Assembly: GCF_001512305.1 (NCBI RefSeq)
Contig: NZ_LNUT01000005.1
Span: 529,674 to 593,673, forward strand
DNA length: 64,000 nucleotides
DNA from: Arthrobacter sp. EPSL27
Lineage (GTDB): Bacteria; Actinomycetota; Actinomycetes; Actinomycetales; Micrococcaceae
Direction: 5' to 3'
In this document: positions 40,223-49,941 of the stretch, in pieces
Layout: every line of letters begins with the position of its first letter
How positions within the stretch are numbered: position 1 is the first letter of the stretch
Notes under the pieces: model-generated
Database searches by the model: none
Seen by the model: only the letters and a program-made list of their open reading frames with translations
What the model was told of the DNA's origin: nothing
Made by a program: the position numbers and the translations under genes

Positions 40223-41068
40223 GTGGCGTTGGGAAAGTCTGTGTCCTTGGGTAAGAAGAGTCCGGTCCGGCAGCGGAGCACCCCCGTGGTGAGCCCCTAC
40301 CCGCATCCCTCCGGCGCCGTGCCCCCGGCCATCCCCGCGGAGTTCATCCCGCGGCACGTCGCCATCGTGATGGACGGCAACGGCCGCTGGGCCAACCAGC
40401 GCGGCCTGCCCCGGATCGAGGGCCACAAAGCGGGGGAGCCAGCGCTGCTGGACGTGGTGGCCGGTGCGATCGAGCTCGGCATCGAGCACCTGAGCGTCTA
40501 TGCGTTCTCCACCGAGAACTGGCGCCGCTCACCCGAGGAGGTCCGCTTCCTGATGGGATTTAACAAGGATGTGCTGCGACGGCAGCGCAACCAGCTCGAC
40601 GAGTGGGGCGTCCGGATCCGCTGGTCCGGCCGGCGGCCGCGGCTGTGGGGCTCGGTGATCCGCGAGCTGGAGGAGGCCGAAGACTTCACCCGCGGCAACA
40701 CCACCTGCACGTTGAACATGTGTGTTAATTACGGCGGGCGTGCGGAAATCGCCGACGCCGTCTCCGCCATCGCGGAAGAGGTCGCCGCCGGGCGGCTCAA
40801 GCCGGGCTCCATCACCGAGAAGACCATCCAGAAGTTTCTGGACGAGCCAGACCTCCCGGACGTGGACCTGTTCCTGCGCAGCTCGGGGGAGCAGCGTCTC
40901 TCCAACTTCATGCTGTGGCAGTCCGCCTACGCCGAGTTCGTCTTCCTCGACACGCTGTGGCCGGACGTGGACCGGCGCACCCTGTGGGACGCCGTCGAAA
41001 TCTACGCCCAGCGTGACCGCCGCTACGGCGGCGCCGTCGACGCCGCCGGCCCGCAGAACCCCGCCTGA
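40223..41068 (+). CDS. uppS: Isoprenyl transferase (undecaprenyl/decaprenyl diphosphate synthase)
   Basis: This cis-prenyltransferase makes the long polyprenyl diphosphate used as lipid carrier in cell wall synthesis. The 281-residue protein has [12 protein letters not shown] with the catalytic Asp, [35 protein letters not shown] and [13 protein letters not shown]. An N-terminal extension of about 45 residues precedes the first motif. The GTG at 40223 is 2 nt after recO. The exact chain length (decaprenyl in many actinobacteria) cannot be read from sequence. Confidence 0.94.
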   Translation: MALGKSVSLGKKSPVRQRSTPVVSPYPHPSGAVPPAIPAEFIPRHVAIVMDGNGRWANQRGLPRIEGHKAGEPALLDVVAGAIELGIEHLSVYAFSTENWRRSPEEVRFLMGFNKDVLRRQRNQLDEWGVRIRWSGRRPRLWGSVIRELEEAEDFTRGNTTCTLNMCVNYGGRAEIADAVSAIAEEVAAGRLKPGSITEKTIQKFLDEPDLPDVDLFLRSSGEQRLSNFMLWQSAYAEFVFLDTLWPDVDRRTLWDAVEIYAQRDRRYGGAVDAAGPQNPA

Positions 41069-41142
41069 CTCATGCCCTGACCCATGGCGTGAACCGCCGG
41101 ACTGATCCGCCGGGGACGGGTCGTGTCAGCCGGCCGGGCCGG

Positions 41143-42201
41143 TCATCCGGGATACAGGCTCAGCCAGAGCAGCAGATCCGCGTAGGCTTCCTGCCGCACC
41201 GCGCGGCGCGAGAGGAAGACGTCGTGGATAGCCCCCGGGTAGCGGAAGACGGCGGTCCGGCGGCCCAGCCCGAGTGCCCGGCGCGCTGTTTCCTCGACGT
41301 CGATCACCGCGTCGAGGTCCATCAGCCCCTCGGACCATTCGGCCTGGATCCGGGTGCGTCCGGACAGCAGCACCAGCACCGGGGACGTGATCTCGAGCTT
41401 CCGCTGCACGGCAGCGTGGCCGGCCAGGACCGCCTTGGTCCATCCCGGGCGGATCGGGAACGACGCCCGGGGCCGCCATTGCGGGTCCAGATCCCACTCG
41501 CCGTGGGCTGTGCCGCTGACGCTGTCCCAGTAGCCGGGCATGCTGGGCAGCAGCAACGGCCGCCTGGGGTCGGTGCGGGCCAGCGGTTCCACCAGCTGCA
41601 TCGCAATGTTCCGGATCAGGCTGCTGCCCTGCAGTTCCAGCCAGGGCGCGTTGAGTACGAGGGTGCCAAGGGCGCCCGGGTTCCGGTCGGCCCACAACGC
41701 GGCCACCAAGCCACCGAACGAATGCGCAAGCAGGTGCACCGTCGGCTCTTCCCGGATGCCCGTGCGGCCGGCGACGTCCGCCTTGAGGGCGGCGAGTGCG
41801 GCGGCGAGGTCCTCGTCGTAGACGGCCAGGTCGGTCGTATAGCCCGTTGTCTGCCAGCTCCGCAGGCTGCGCCCGAACTTCCGCAGGTCCAGGGCATAGA
41901 AGTGGAACCCTCCGGCCACGAGCTGTTCGGCCAGTTCGGCCTGCAGGAAGTAGTCGGCCCAGCCGTGCAGGTAGAGGACGGCTTTCGGCCGGGGGCTCCG
42001 GCCGGGACCGGCCGGATGTTCCGGGAGTTGTGTGTCTGCGCCGGCATCCGGGAAGCCGTCCTCCGCGACGCCCGCGCCGGCGTGCCGGACCAGGGTAGCG
42101 ACGACGGGTCCCTCATCGTCCGGAGCCAATGCCAGCTCCAGGGACTCAAACCGGCTGCCAAGTACGTCGGGCCGCCACGTGGGGGCCGCAGGTACCGTCA
42201 C
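41143..42201 (-). CDS. Alpha/beta hydrolase (monoacylglycerol lipase-like), paralogue 1
   Basis: A 352-residue hydrolase with LHGWADYF (oxyanion region), nucleophile elbow AHSFGG, and a C-terminal IHDVFLS histidine; the acidic residue is likely in the LLSGRTRI to DLDAVIDV region. It is closely similar in motif order to the upstream paralogue, including LHGWxDYF and DVFLS, so the pair arose by duplication. It overlaps the paralogue by 4 bp and is the last gene of a three-gene operon with an FAD dehydrogenase. Substrate is unknown; lipid or ester is a guess. Confidence 0.85.
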   Translation of the reverse strand: MTVPAAPTWRPDVLGSRFESLELALAPDDEGPVVATLVRHAGAGVAEDGFPDAGADTQLPEHPAGPGRSPRPKAVLYLHGWADYFLQAELAEQLVAGGFHFYALDLRKFGRSLRSWQTTGYTTDLAVYDEDLAAALAALKADVAGRTGIREEPTVHLLAHSFGGLVAALWADRNPGALGTLVLNAPWLELQGSSLIRNIAMQLVEPLARTDPRRPLLLPSMPGYWDSVSGTAHGEWDLDPQWRPRASFPIRPGWTKAVLAGHAAVQRKLEITSPVLVLLSGRTRIQAEWSEGLMDLDAVIDVEETARRALGLGRRTAVFRYPGAIHDVFLSRRAVRQEAYADLLLWLSLYPG

Positions 42202-43184
42202 TTCTGCCCGCCGTCGTCCGTGGCGTAGGCCCGGATCCAGCGGGCGAGCCGCGCATAAGCGTCGGCCCGGACCCGCGGGGCGGAGAGGAAGACGTCATGC
42301 AAGGCGCCGTCGATGCGCTCCAGGGTCACGGTGCGGCCCAGGCTAAGCGCGCGCAGGGCGATCGTGTTAACATCCAGGACCGCGTCCGTGCGGCGCATCG
42401 ACTCCTTCCAGAACATTCCGTTGGCACTGGCGCCGGAAATCAGCACCAGAATGGGCACGTCGATATCCAGCCCCCGTTCCACCCGGGACTGGCCGGCCAG
42501 GACGGCGCTGAGCCAGCCGGCCCGCACCGGGAACGCCCGCGGCGGCCGGTAGTTGTCATCCAGGACCCACTCGCCTTCCGCGGCGCTGCTGATGCTGCGC
42601 CAGTAGAAGGACCGCTCGGGCAGCCGGATCACGGATTCGGGTCGGAACCGCGCCAGCGGCTCCACCATGGCCCGCGCCGCGCGACGGACGGCGGGGCTGC
42701 CGTGCATCTCCAGCCAGGGGCTGTCGAGGACCAGCTCGGCGGCGCGGCCCGGGTGCCGGCTCGCCCAGAGCGCGGCGATGAGTCCGCCGGTGGAATGCCC
42801 CATCAGGGTCACCGGCGGGGGAGCGGCCCCCTTGGGCACCAGGGACTCGATGATGCCGATCGCGGCCGTGATCTCGGCGTCGTAGTCGGCCAGGTCCGCG
42901 ACGTAGCCGCCGTGGGCTCCGGGCCTCAGGCTCCGGCCGTGGTTGTGCATGTCCAGGGCGAAGAAAACGAAACCCTGGCCGGTCCAGAACTCCGCGAGCT
43001 CCTCGTTGAAGAAGTAGTCGCTCCAGCCGTGCAGGAACAGCACCGCACGCCGGGGTGCGCTGCCGGCGCCCGAGGCGGGTATGTGCCGGACCAAGGTGGC
43101 GGTGCGTTCGACCCCGTCCGGGCCGGTTGTCTGGAAAGGGCACGCCGCGAAGTCCTCACCCAGGATGTCAGTCTGCCAGTCCAT
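42198..43184 (-). CDS. Alpha/beta hydrolase, paralogue 2
   Basis: A 328-residue hydrolase: LFLHGWSDYFFNEELAEF, nucleophile elbow GHSTGG, and a late HDVFLS histidine. The similarity to the next gene (LHGWxDYF, SRRxxRLR-like, DVFLSxxxVRxDAYAxLxxWI) shows tandem duplication. It begins 21 nt after the FAD dehydrogenase stop. No signal peptide is visible, so it acts in the cytoplasm. Confidence 0.85.
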   Translation of the reverse strand: MDWQTDILGEDFAACPFQTTGPDGVERTATLVRHIPASGAGSAPRRAVLFLHGWSDYFFNEELAEFWTGQGFVFFALDMHNHGRSLRPGAHGGYVADLADYDAEITAAIGIIESLVPKGAAPPPVTLMGHSTGGLIAALWASRHPGRAAELVLDSPWLEMHGSPAVRRAARAMVEPLARFRPESVIRLPERSFYWRSISSAAEGEWVLDDNYRPPRAFPVRAGWLSAVLAGQSRVERGLDIDVPILVLISGASANGMFWKESMRRTDAVLDVNTIALRALSLGRTVTLERIDGALHDVFLSAPRVRADAYARLARWIRAYATDDGGQK

Positions 43185-43205
43185 CTGATTCTTCCTCTCT
43201 GCCGG

Positions 43206-44900
43206 CTAGAGGGCGGAGGCCACGGCGCGGCCCGCCGCGCGCCCGGAGAACAGGCACCCGCCCAGGAACGTGCCCTCCAAAGCGCGGTACCCATGGATGC
43301 CGCCGCCGCCAAACCCGGCCGCCTCGCCGGCGGCGTAGAGCCCGGCCACCGGGAAACCGGCGCTGTCCAGGACCCGCGAGTGCAGATCGGTCTGGATCCC
43401 GCCGAGGCTCTTGCGGGTCAGGACCGAGAGTCGCACCGCCAGCAGCGGCCCGTGTCGGGGGTCGAGCATCCTGTGCGGCGGCGCCACCCGCATGATCTTG
43501 TCCGTGGTGAAGCGCCGGGCGGCCCGGATCGCCGCGAGCTGCGGATCCTTGCCAAACCCGCTGGCGAACTGCCTGTCCCTGGACCGGACCAGCCGGTCCA
43601 GCTCCGCGGCGTCGATGAGCGGAGCACCCGTGAGGGAGTTCATCTTCGCGGCGAGCCCCCGGGGGTTGTCTGCCTGCAGGAAGTCGACACCCCGGTCCAG
43701 GAAGCGCTGCAGCGGGCTGTCCCCGGCCGGTTTGAGGCGCTTGGCGAGCAAGCGGAGGTCCTTGCCGGTGAGGTCCGGGTTCTGTTCAGAGCCGGAAAGC
43801 GCAAATTCCTTCATTGCGATCGTCTTGTTCAGGACGAACCAGGAATGCGTGTGCCCGGTGCCGAGGATGTGCCGAAGCGCACCGAGTGAGTCGAACCCCG
43901 GGAACAGCGGGGCCGGGAGCATCCTGCCGGTGGCGTCGAGCCAGAGCGCGCTGGGGCCGGGGAGGATCCTGATCCCGTGCTGCGGCCAGACCGGGGCGTG
44001 GTTGTGGATGCCTTCGGGGTAGTGCCACATCCGGTCGCCATTGATCAGCCGGCCGCCGGCCCGGTCCACCGCGGCCAGGAAGTCGCCGTCCACCGACGCC
44101 GGGACACCGCTCAGCATGGACCCAGGGGCGCCGCCGCCGGGCCATTGCCGCCGGACCGCGTCGTGGTTTCCGCCGATGCCGCCGCTGGTGACGACCACAG
44201 CCCCGGCGGAGGCCTCGAAGGCGGCGGCGGCAACGCGGGAGGAATGTTCGCCCCGGGCGGCGGTGCTGGGTGCCAGGACCTCGCCGCTGACGCCGCTGAG
44301 CCGGCCCGCCGTCATTGTCAGTTCGCTGGCGCGGTGCCGGAAGTGGAAAGACACCCGTCCGGCGGCAACGCCTTCACGGAGCTTCGCGAGGAATGGTGCG
44401 ACCAGCGCCGGGCCGGTGCCCCAAGCGACGTGGAAGCGGGGCACGGTGTTGCCGTGGCCGTCGGGGCCGTAGCCCCCGCGCTCGGCCCACTGCACCAGCG
44501 GGAACAGTCGCACCCCCAGCGCGGCGAGCCAGGCGCGCTTCTCCCCGGCCGCGAAGTCCACATAGGCTGCTGCCCACTGCCGGGCCAGGGCGTCCTCGGG
44601 CCGGTCGAAGGCGGCGGAGGAGAGCCAGTCCGCAAGGGCAAGTTCCACACTGTCGCGGACGCCAAGCCGGCGCTGCTCCGGGGTGTTGACCAGGAAAAGG
44701 CCACCGAAGGACCAATGCGCCTGGCCGCCCGCCGACGCCTCGGGTTCCTGGTCCAGGACCGCCACCCGCCTGCCCGCCGCATACGCCTCGGCCGCGGCCA
44801 CCAACCCGGCGAGACCGGCACCGACCACCACGACGTCGGCCTCGATCCGTGCCCCCTGGGCCGCCGGGCCGCTGCTGCGGACTGCATCATCGCTGGTCAT
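43206..44900 (-). CDS. FAD-binding dehydrogenase (fumarate reductase/ketosteroid dehydrogenase superfamily)
   Basis: A 564-residue flavoprotein with the N-terminal FAD fold ([20 protein letters not shown]) and the C-terminal GLYAAGEAAGFGGGGIHG segment that closes the FAD domain. The middle resembles the FAD_binding_2 dehydrogenases (NGDRMWHYPEGI, SFGGLFLVNTPEQRR). The substrate is not evident: the family includes ketosteroid dehydrogenases and flavocytochrome c-like enzymes, so a ring- or unsaturation-forming dehydrogenation is possible. It leads the operon with two hydrolases and is divergent from pyrD by 67 nt. Confidence 0.85.
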   Translation of the reverse strand: MTSDDAVRSSGPAAQGARIEADVVVVGAGLAGLVAAAEAYAAGRRVAVLDQEPEASAGGQAHWSFGGLFLVNTPEQRRLGVRDSVELALADWLSSAAFDRPEDALARQWAAAYVDFAAGEKRAWLAALGVRLFPLVQWAERGGYGPDGHGNTVPRFHVAWGTGPALVAPFLAKLREGVAAGRVSFHFRHRASELTMTAGRLSGVSGEVLAPSTAARGEHSSRVAAAAFEASAGAVVVTSGGIGGNHDAVRRQWPGGGAPGSMLSGVPASVDGDFLAAVDRAGGRLINGDRMWHYPEGIHNHAPVWPQHGIRILPGPSALWLDATGRMLPAPLFPGFDSLGALRHILGTGHTHSWFVLNKTIAMKEFALSGSEQNPDLTGKDLRLLAKRLKPAGDSPLQRFLDRGVDFLQADNPRGLAAKMNSLTGAPLIDAAELDRLVRSRDRQFASGFGKDPQLAAIRAARRFTTDKIMRVAPPHRMLDPRHGPLLAVRLSVLTRKSLGGIQTDLHSRVLDSAGFPVAGLYAAGEAAGFGGGGIHGYRALEGTFLGGCLFSGRAAGRAVASAL

Positions 44901-44967
44901 GGCTTCATGCTAGCGCCCGGAGGAACGCTGGTTTGGTCTGGACCGCCGGAACCGGAAAACTAGAGCC

Positions 44968-46041
<1,074 letters not shown>

Positions 46042-46078
46042 GCCGCCGGGCAGCACCTGCCCGCAGCGAGAGCCACAC

Positions 46079-46121
46079 AAGAAAGCCCCCGGAAGTCCAG
46101 TGGACTGCCGGGGGCTTTCTT
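46079..46121. terminator. Bidirectional terminator, pyrD/DUF3043
   Basis: Perfect 14-bp arms, AAGAAAGCCCCCGG (46079-46092) and CCGGGGGCTTTCTT (46108-46121), with a nested AGTCC/GGACT stem in the loop. A T-rich tail is present in both directions. Confidence 0.9.
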
Positions 46122-46136
46122 ATACGAGTCGGGGGA

Positions 46137-46736
46137 TCAGGCGGGGTACTCGCCGCGCTTGACGAGCGGCTTGGGAAGGCGCAGGCGGCGGAACTGCAGC
46201 GAACGCAAGGAGCCGTACCAGACGGTGCCGCGCTCCACCTCGCCGAACTTCTCCGTCAGCCGCTTCCGGAGCTTGCGGGAAAGAATAAACACGTCGACGA
46301 AGACGGCCAGGAACATCACCCAGAAGCCGCCCAGGACGTAAACCATTTGCTCGCTGGACGCCGGAACCACCAAGGAGACCACCACAAAGATGAGGGCGCC
46401 GAACATCAGATACTCGCCGAGGCTGAAACGGGCGTCCACGTAGTCACGGGCGAAGCGCTTCTGGGGACCCTTGTCCCGCAGCGGGAGGAACTTCTCGTCG
46501 CCGGTGTCCAGAGCCTGCCGCATCTTGGTCCGCTGCTCCTGGACGGCTGCACGCTCTGCGGCCTTGGAGGCCTTGCGGTCTTCCGGCACCAGCGGCCGCT
46601 TGCGGGCCGCCACCTGGGCGCTGCGCTTGGGCGTGGGAACGCCCTTGCCGACGGCGGCGTCCCGGGCTGATGCCGCGGCTGCCTGCTGGTCAATTATGTC
46701 CTGCGCCGTTGGCGCTTCCTTTTTACGTCCAAACAC
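46137..46736 (-). CDS. DUF3043 membrane protein
   Basis: A 199-residue protein of the actinobacterial DUF3043 family. It has a basic/alanine-rich N-terminus starting MFGRKKEAPTAQDI, a segment RFARDYVDARFSLGEY, two transmembrane helices (LMFGALIFVVVSLVVP and MVYVLGGFWVMFLAVFVDVFILS), and a basic tail (RRLRLPKPLVKRGEYPA). Function is unknown. It is divergent from the M20 dipeptidase, with which it shares a 120-nt region. Confidence 0.88.
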   Translation of the reverse strand: MFGRKKEAPTAQDIIDQQAAAASARDAAVGKGVPTPKRSAQVAARKRPLVPEDRKASKAAERAAVQEQRTKMRQALDTGDEKFLPLRDKGPQKRFARDYVDARFSLGEYLMFGALIFVVVSLVVPASSEQMVYVLGGFWVMFLAVFVDVFILSRKLRKRLTEKFGEVERGTVWYGSLRSLQFRRLRLPKPLVKRGEYPA

Positions 46737-46843
46737 CCCTACAGAATACCCCGGGGCCGGGCACGCGAGACCCCGGCCACACGGTGCAGCCCACCCGATG
46801 CAGGACCACCCCCTGCGCGGTTTGAGGTGATCCGCGACACGGG

Positions 46844-46849
46844 TAGTGT
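46844..46849 (+). promoter_or_regulatory. -10 box of the M20 dipeptidase
   Basis: TAGTGT lies 7 nt before the ATG (46857). Transcription would begin at or next to the start codon, so a leaderless mRNA is predicted. No ribosome binding site is visible. Confidence 0.45.
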
Positions 46850-46856
46850 TCTGGCC

Positions 46857-48287
46857 ATGACACCATCACCCGCGGGGAACCCGCAGACCGCTGCCGCCCG
46901 GACTGGAGACGTCGACACCGAGGCGCTCCGCCAGGCCGTCACCGAAGAGTTCGACACAACGATCGCCCAGCTGAAGGAGCTCGTCGCCATCCCGGGCATC
47001 GCCTGGCCCAGCTTCGACCCTGCCCCGCTCAATGCCAGCGCCGACGCCGTGGCCCGGCTGGTGGAGGCCAGCGGGTTCGGCGACGTGCAGATCCTGCGCT
47101 GCGACAAGGAGGACGGAACACCCGGCGGCCCCGCCGTGGTGGCGCGCCGCCCCGCCGCGGCCGGCAAGCCGACCATCCTGCTCTACGCCCACCATGACGT
47201 CCAGCCCACCGGCGACCTGGCGCTCTGGGAGACCGAGCCGTTCACCGCCGTCGAACGCGACGGACGCCTCTACGGCCGCGGCGCCGCCGACGACAAGGCC
47301 GGGATCCTGGCCCACATCGCCGCGTACTCCGCGGTGGCCCGCGTCCTGGGCGACGATCTTGGCCTGGGCGTCACGTTCTTCTTCGAAGGCGAGGAGGAAG
47401 CGGGCTCCCCGACGTTCCGCACGTTCCTGGAAACCCACCGCGAGCTGCTGCGCGCCGACGTGATCGTCGTGGCCGACTCCAGCAACTGGAAGGTGGGCAT
47501 CCCGGCGCTCACCACCAGCCTCCGCGGCCTGGTGGACGGCACCATCGAGGTCAAGGTCCTCGACCACGCCGTTCACTCCGGCATGTTCGGCGGCCCCGTT
47601 CTGGACGCGCCTACCCTGCTGGCCCGGCTGATCGCCACCCTCCACGACGACGACGGCAACGTCGCCATTGACGGGCTCGTCAGCCGCGACGACGCCACCG
47701 TTGACCTCTCCGAGGAGGAATACCGCGCCGACGCCTCCGTGCTCGACGGCGTCCGGCTCGCCGGAACCGGCACCATCGCCTCCCGGATGTGGACCAAGCC
47801 GGCCCTGTCCATCATTGGATTCGACGCCCCTGCCGTCGACGTTGCCTCCAACACCCTCCTGCCGCGGGCCCGGGCCAAGTTCAGCCTGCGGCTGGCGCCC
47901 GGCCAGGATCCGGCAGCCGCCATGGACGCCGTCCGCCGGCACGTCGAAGCCAACGCACCGTTCGGCGCCCACGTGGTGTTCACCCCGGGGGAGAGCGGCA
48001 ACCCCTTCCTCACGGACACCTCCTCCCAGGCCGCAGGCATCGCGATGTGGGCCCTCGGCGAAGCATGGGGCGTTCCGGCGGTGGAAACCGGGATCGGCGG
48101 TTCCATTCCCTTCATTGCGGACCTGACCGAGCTGTACCCGGACGTGCAGATCCTGGTTACCGGCGTTGAGGACCCCGATTCGCGGGCACACAGCGCCAAC
48201 GAATCCCTCCACCTCGACGACTTCCGCAACGCCATTGTGGCCGAAGCCCTCATGCTGGCCCGGCTCAACGCGGAAGGCCTCGCCTGA
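46857..48287 (+). CDS. Dipeptidase, M20 metallopeptidase family
   Basis: A 476-residue di-zinc peptidase. Metal ligands and catalytic residues are visible in YAHHDVQP, GAADDKAG and FFFEGEEEAGSP, followed by the dimerisation domain and the C-terminal His in SANESLHLDDFR. These fit cytosolic M20 dipeptidases used in peptide turnover. The ATG at 46857 is preferred for family length and the leaderless -10. A terminator hairpin follows. The divergent gene encodes DUF3043. Confidence 0.92.
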   Translation: MTPSPAGNPQTAAARTGDVDTEALRQAVTEEFDTTIAQLKELVAIPGIAWPSFDPAPLNASADAVARLVEASGFGDVQILRCDKEDGTPGGPAVVARRPAAAGKPTILLYAHHDVQPTGDLALWETEPFTAVERDGRLYGRGAADDKAGILAHIAAYSAVARVLGDDLGLGVTFFFEGEEEAGSPTFRTFLETHRELLRADVIVVADSSNWKVGIPALTTSLRGLVDGTIEVKVLDHAVHSGMFGGPVLDAPTLLARLIATLHDDDGNVAIDGLVSRDDATVDLSEEEYRADASVLDGVRLAGTGTIASRMWTKPALSIIGFDAPAVDVASNTLLPRARAKFSLRLAPGQDPAAAMDAVRRHVEANAPFGAHVVFTPGESGNPFLTDTSSQAAGIAMWALGEAWGVPAVETGIGGSIPFIADLTELYPDVQILVTGVEDPDSRAHSANESLHLDDFRNAIVAEALMLARLNAEGLA

Positions 48288-48305
48288 GCGGTGCGGCAGG
48301 CCCAG

Positions 48306-48346
48306 CCCTCCCGGCTTCCCGGGGAACATTCAGCAGGCCGGGAGGG
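48306..48346 (+). terminator. Terminator after the dipeptidase
   Basis: 10-bp arms CCCTCCCGGC (48306-48315) and GCCGGGAGGG (48337-48346) with a 21-nt loop lie 19 nt after the stop codon. Confidence 0.5.
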
Positions 48347-48468
48347 TTACGTCAGGAGTTAGAGCTACACGGCTGATCGACGTAGCATGTAGCTATAGCC
48401 CGTACCGTACAAGTAGGGGCGGGTGCCGCCACGGCGGTGCCGCCACCACCGTCGTTAGAAGGTAGGCC

Positions 48469-48858
48469 ATGAGCACTACAACCAATGAAAACAGCACCGA
48501 CACCACCGCCACGGCCGGCGGCGAACTGCCCACGCACGAGGTCCAGCTGACCGACGTCGCGGCCGGCAAGGTCCGCAGCCTGCTCGAGCAGGAGGGCCGC
48601 ACCGATCTGCGCCTCCGCGTGGCCGTGCAGCCCGGCGGTTGCTCCGGCCTCATCTACCAGCTCTATTTCGACGAGCGGCTCCTCGACGGGGACGCTGTCC
48701 GCGACTACGACGGCGTCGAAGTTGTGGTCGACAAGATGAGCGTCCCGTACCTCAGCGGTGCCAGCATCGACTTCGAAGACACCATCTCCAAGCAGGGCTT
48801 CACCATCGACAATCCCAACGCCGGCGGCTCCTGCGCATGCGGTGATTCCTTCCACTAA
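48469..48858 (+). CDS. erpA: Iron-sulfur cluster insertion protein, HesB/IscA/ErpA type
   Basis: A 129-residue A-type carrier that delivers Fe-S clusters to client proteins. The three conserved cysteines are present: C in QPGGCSGLIYQ and the pair CAC in GGSCACGDSFH at the C-terminus. The N-terminal 25 residues are Thr/Asn-rich and not conserved. AGAAGG is the ribosome binding site. It lies just before ctaC, a common actinobacterial order, which suggests a link to respiratory Fe-S proteins such as QcrA. The name ErpA is an assignment by context. Confidence 0.85.
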   Translation: MSTTTNENSTDTTATAGGELPTHEVQLTDVAAGKVRSLLEQEGRTDLRLRVAVQPGGCSGLIYQLYFDERLLDGDAVRDYDGVEVVVDKMSVPYLSGASIDFEDTISKQGFTIDNPNAGGSCACGDSFH

Positions 48859-48885
48859 GGCCGGGCAATCTGCCCGGCCTTAGTG
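48853..48885 (+). terminator. Terminator overlapping the erpA-like stop
   Basis: Perfect 15-bp arms CACTAAGGCCGGGCA (48853-48867) and TGCCCGGCCTTAGTG (48871-48885) with loop ATC. The TAA stop codon is part of the stem. Confidence 0.75.
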
Positions 48886-49056
48886 CCGCAGGAACCATAA
48901 CGAGCGGACCCGGCAAAAAGGTCCCGACGCACGGCGCGGACATGTGGGCGAAAACTCGCGGGGAGCGGTAAGCTCTACACCGAGTAGTAAAACTTTTCGT
49001 GTGCCCAGACCGCCATTTGCGGTCCGGGCAACAGCAACAAGTAGGAAGGGCCGTCT

Positions 49057-49929
49057 GTGAGTTCGCAGAACCGAACCGGCAGCCGACGCAAACAGATCAC
49101 TAAGATCACTGGCTTGGCACTCGCCGGCGCGTTGGCTTTGACTGGATGTTCACCAGAGGTACAGAAAGGGTGGCTGCCTACTGAACGCGGCACCACCAAC
49201 CACACTGACCGCATCATGGACCTCTGGGTCAACTCATGGATTGCCGCCCTGATTGTCGGTGTCATTACCTGGGGCCTGATGATCTGGTGCATGGTGGCCT
49301 ACCGGCGCCGCAAGGGCACCGTCGGGTTCCCGCGCCAGAACAGCTTCAACCTCCCGCTCGAGGTCTTCTACCTGACGATCCCGCTGTTTATGGTCCTGGT
49401 GTTCTTCTACTTCACCGACCGCGACCAGCAGGCGATCGACAACCGCGCCGAGCCGGCCGACGTCGTCGTTGACGTCCGCGGCAAGCAGTGGGCCTGGGAC
49501 TTCAACTACAAAAAGGGCGACGTGATCCGCGAGGATGTCCACGAAGCCGGCGTCCAGGCGCACCTGAACGGCGAGGAAGTGGACAAGGAACAGCTGCCCA
49601 CCCTCTACCTGCCGGTCAACAAGTCGGTTGACGTGGAGCTCAACGCCCGCGACGTCATCCACTCCTTCTGGGTCCCCGCCTTCCTGCAGAAGCGCGACAT
49701 GATCCCCGGAAAGACCAACTACATCCGGTTCACCCCCACTAAAGAGGGCACCTACGACGGCAAGTGCGCCGAGCTCTGCGGCGAGTACCACTCCGAAATG
49801 CTGTTCCGCGTGAAGGTCGTTTCCGAAGCCGAGTTCCAGGCGCATCTGGAAAGGCTCCGCCAGGGCGGCAACACGGGTCTCCTCGGCGAAGAGTACGACC
49901 GTCTCCCGGCCATGACCGAGAACAAGTAA
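49057..49929 (+). CDS. ctaC: Cytochrome c oxidase subunit II
   Basis: CtaC carries the CuA centre that accepts electrons from the cytochrome cc of QcrC. The 290-residue protein has a lipoprotein-type signal (LALAGALALTGC), two transmembrane helices (about residues 60-85 and 100-125), and the CuA domain with HSFWVPAFLQ and GKCAELCGEYHSEM (two Cys, two His, Met). The GTG has AGGAAGG upstream. ctaD follows after 12 nt. Confidence 0.96.
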   Translation: MSSQNRTGSRRKQITKITGLALAGALALTGCSPEVQKGWLPTERGTTNHTDRIMDLWVNSWIAALIVGVITWGLMIWCMVAYRRRKGTVGFPRQNSFNLPLEVFYLTIPLFMVLVFFYFTDRDQQAIDNRAEPADVVVDVRGKQWAWDFNYKKGDVIREDVHEAGVQAHLNGEEVDKEQLPTLYLPVNKSVDVELNARDVIHSFWVPAFLQKRDMIPGKTNYIRFTPTKEGTYDGKCAELCGEYHSEMLFRVKVVSEAEFQAHLERLRQGGNTGLLGEEYDRLPAMTENK

Positions 49930-49941
49930 GGGGAGCGCGAA

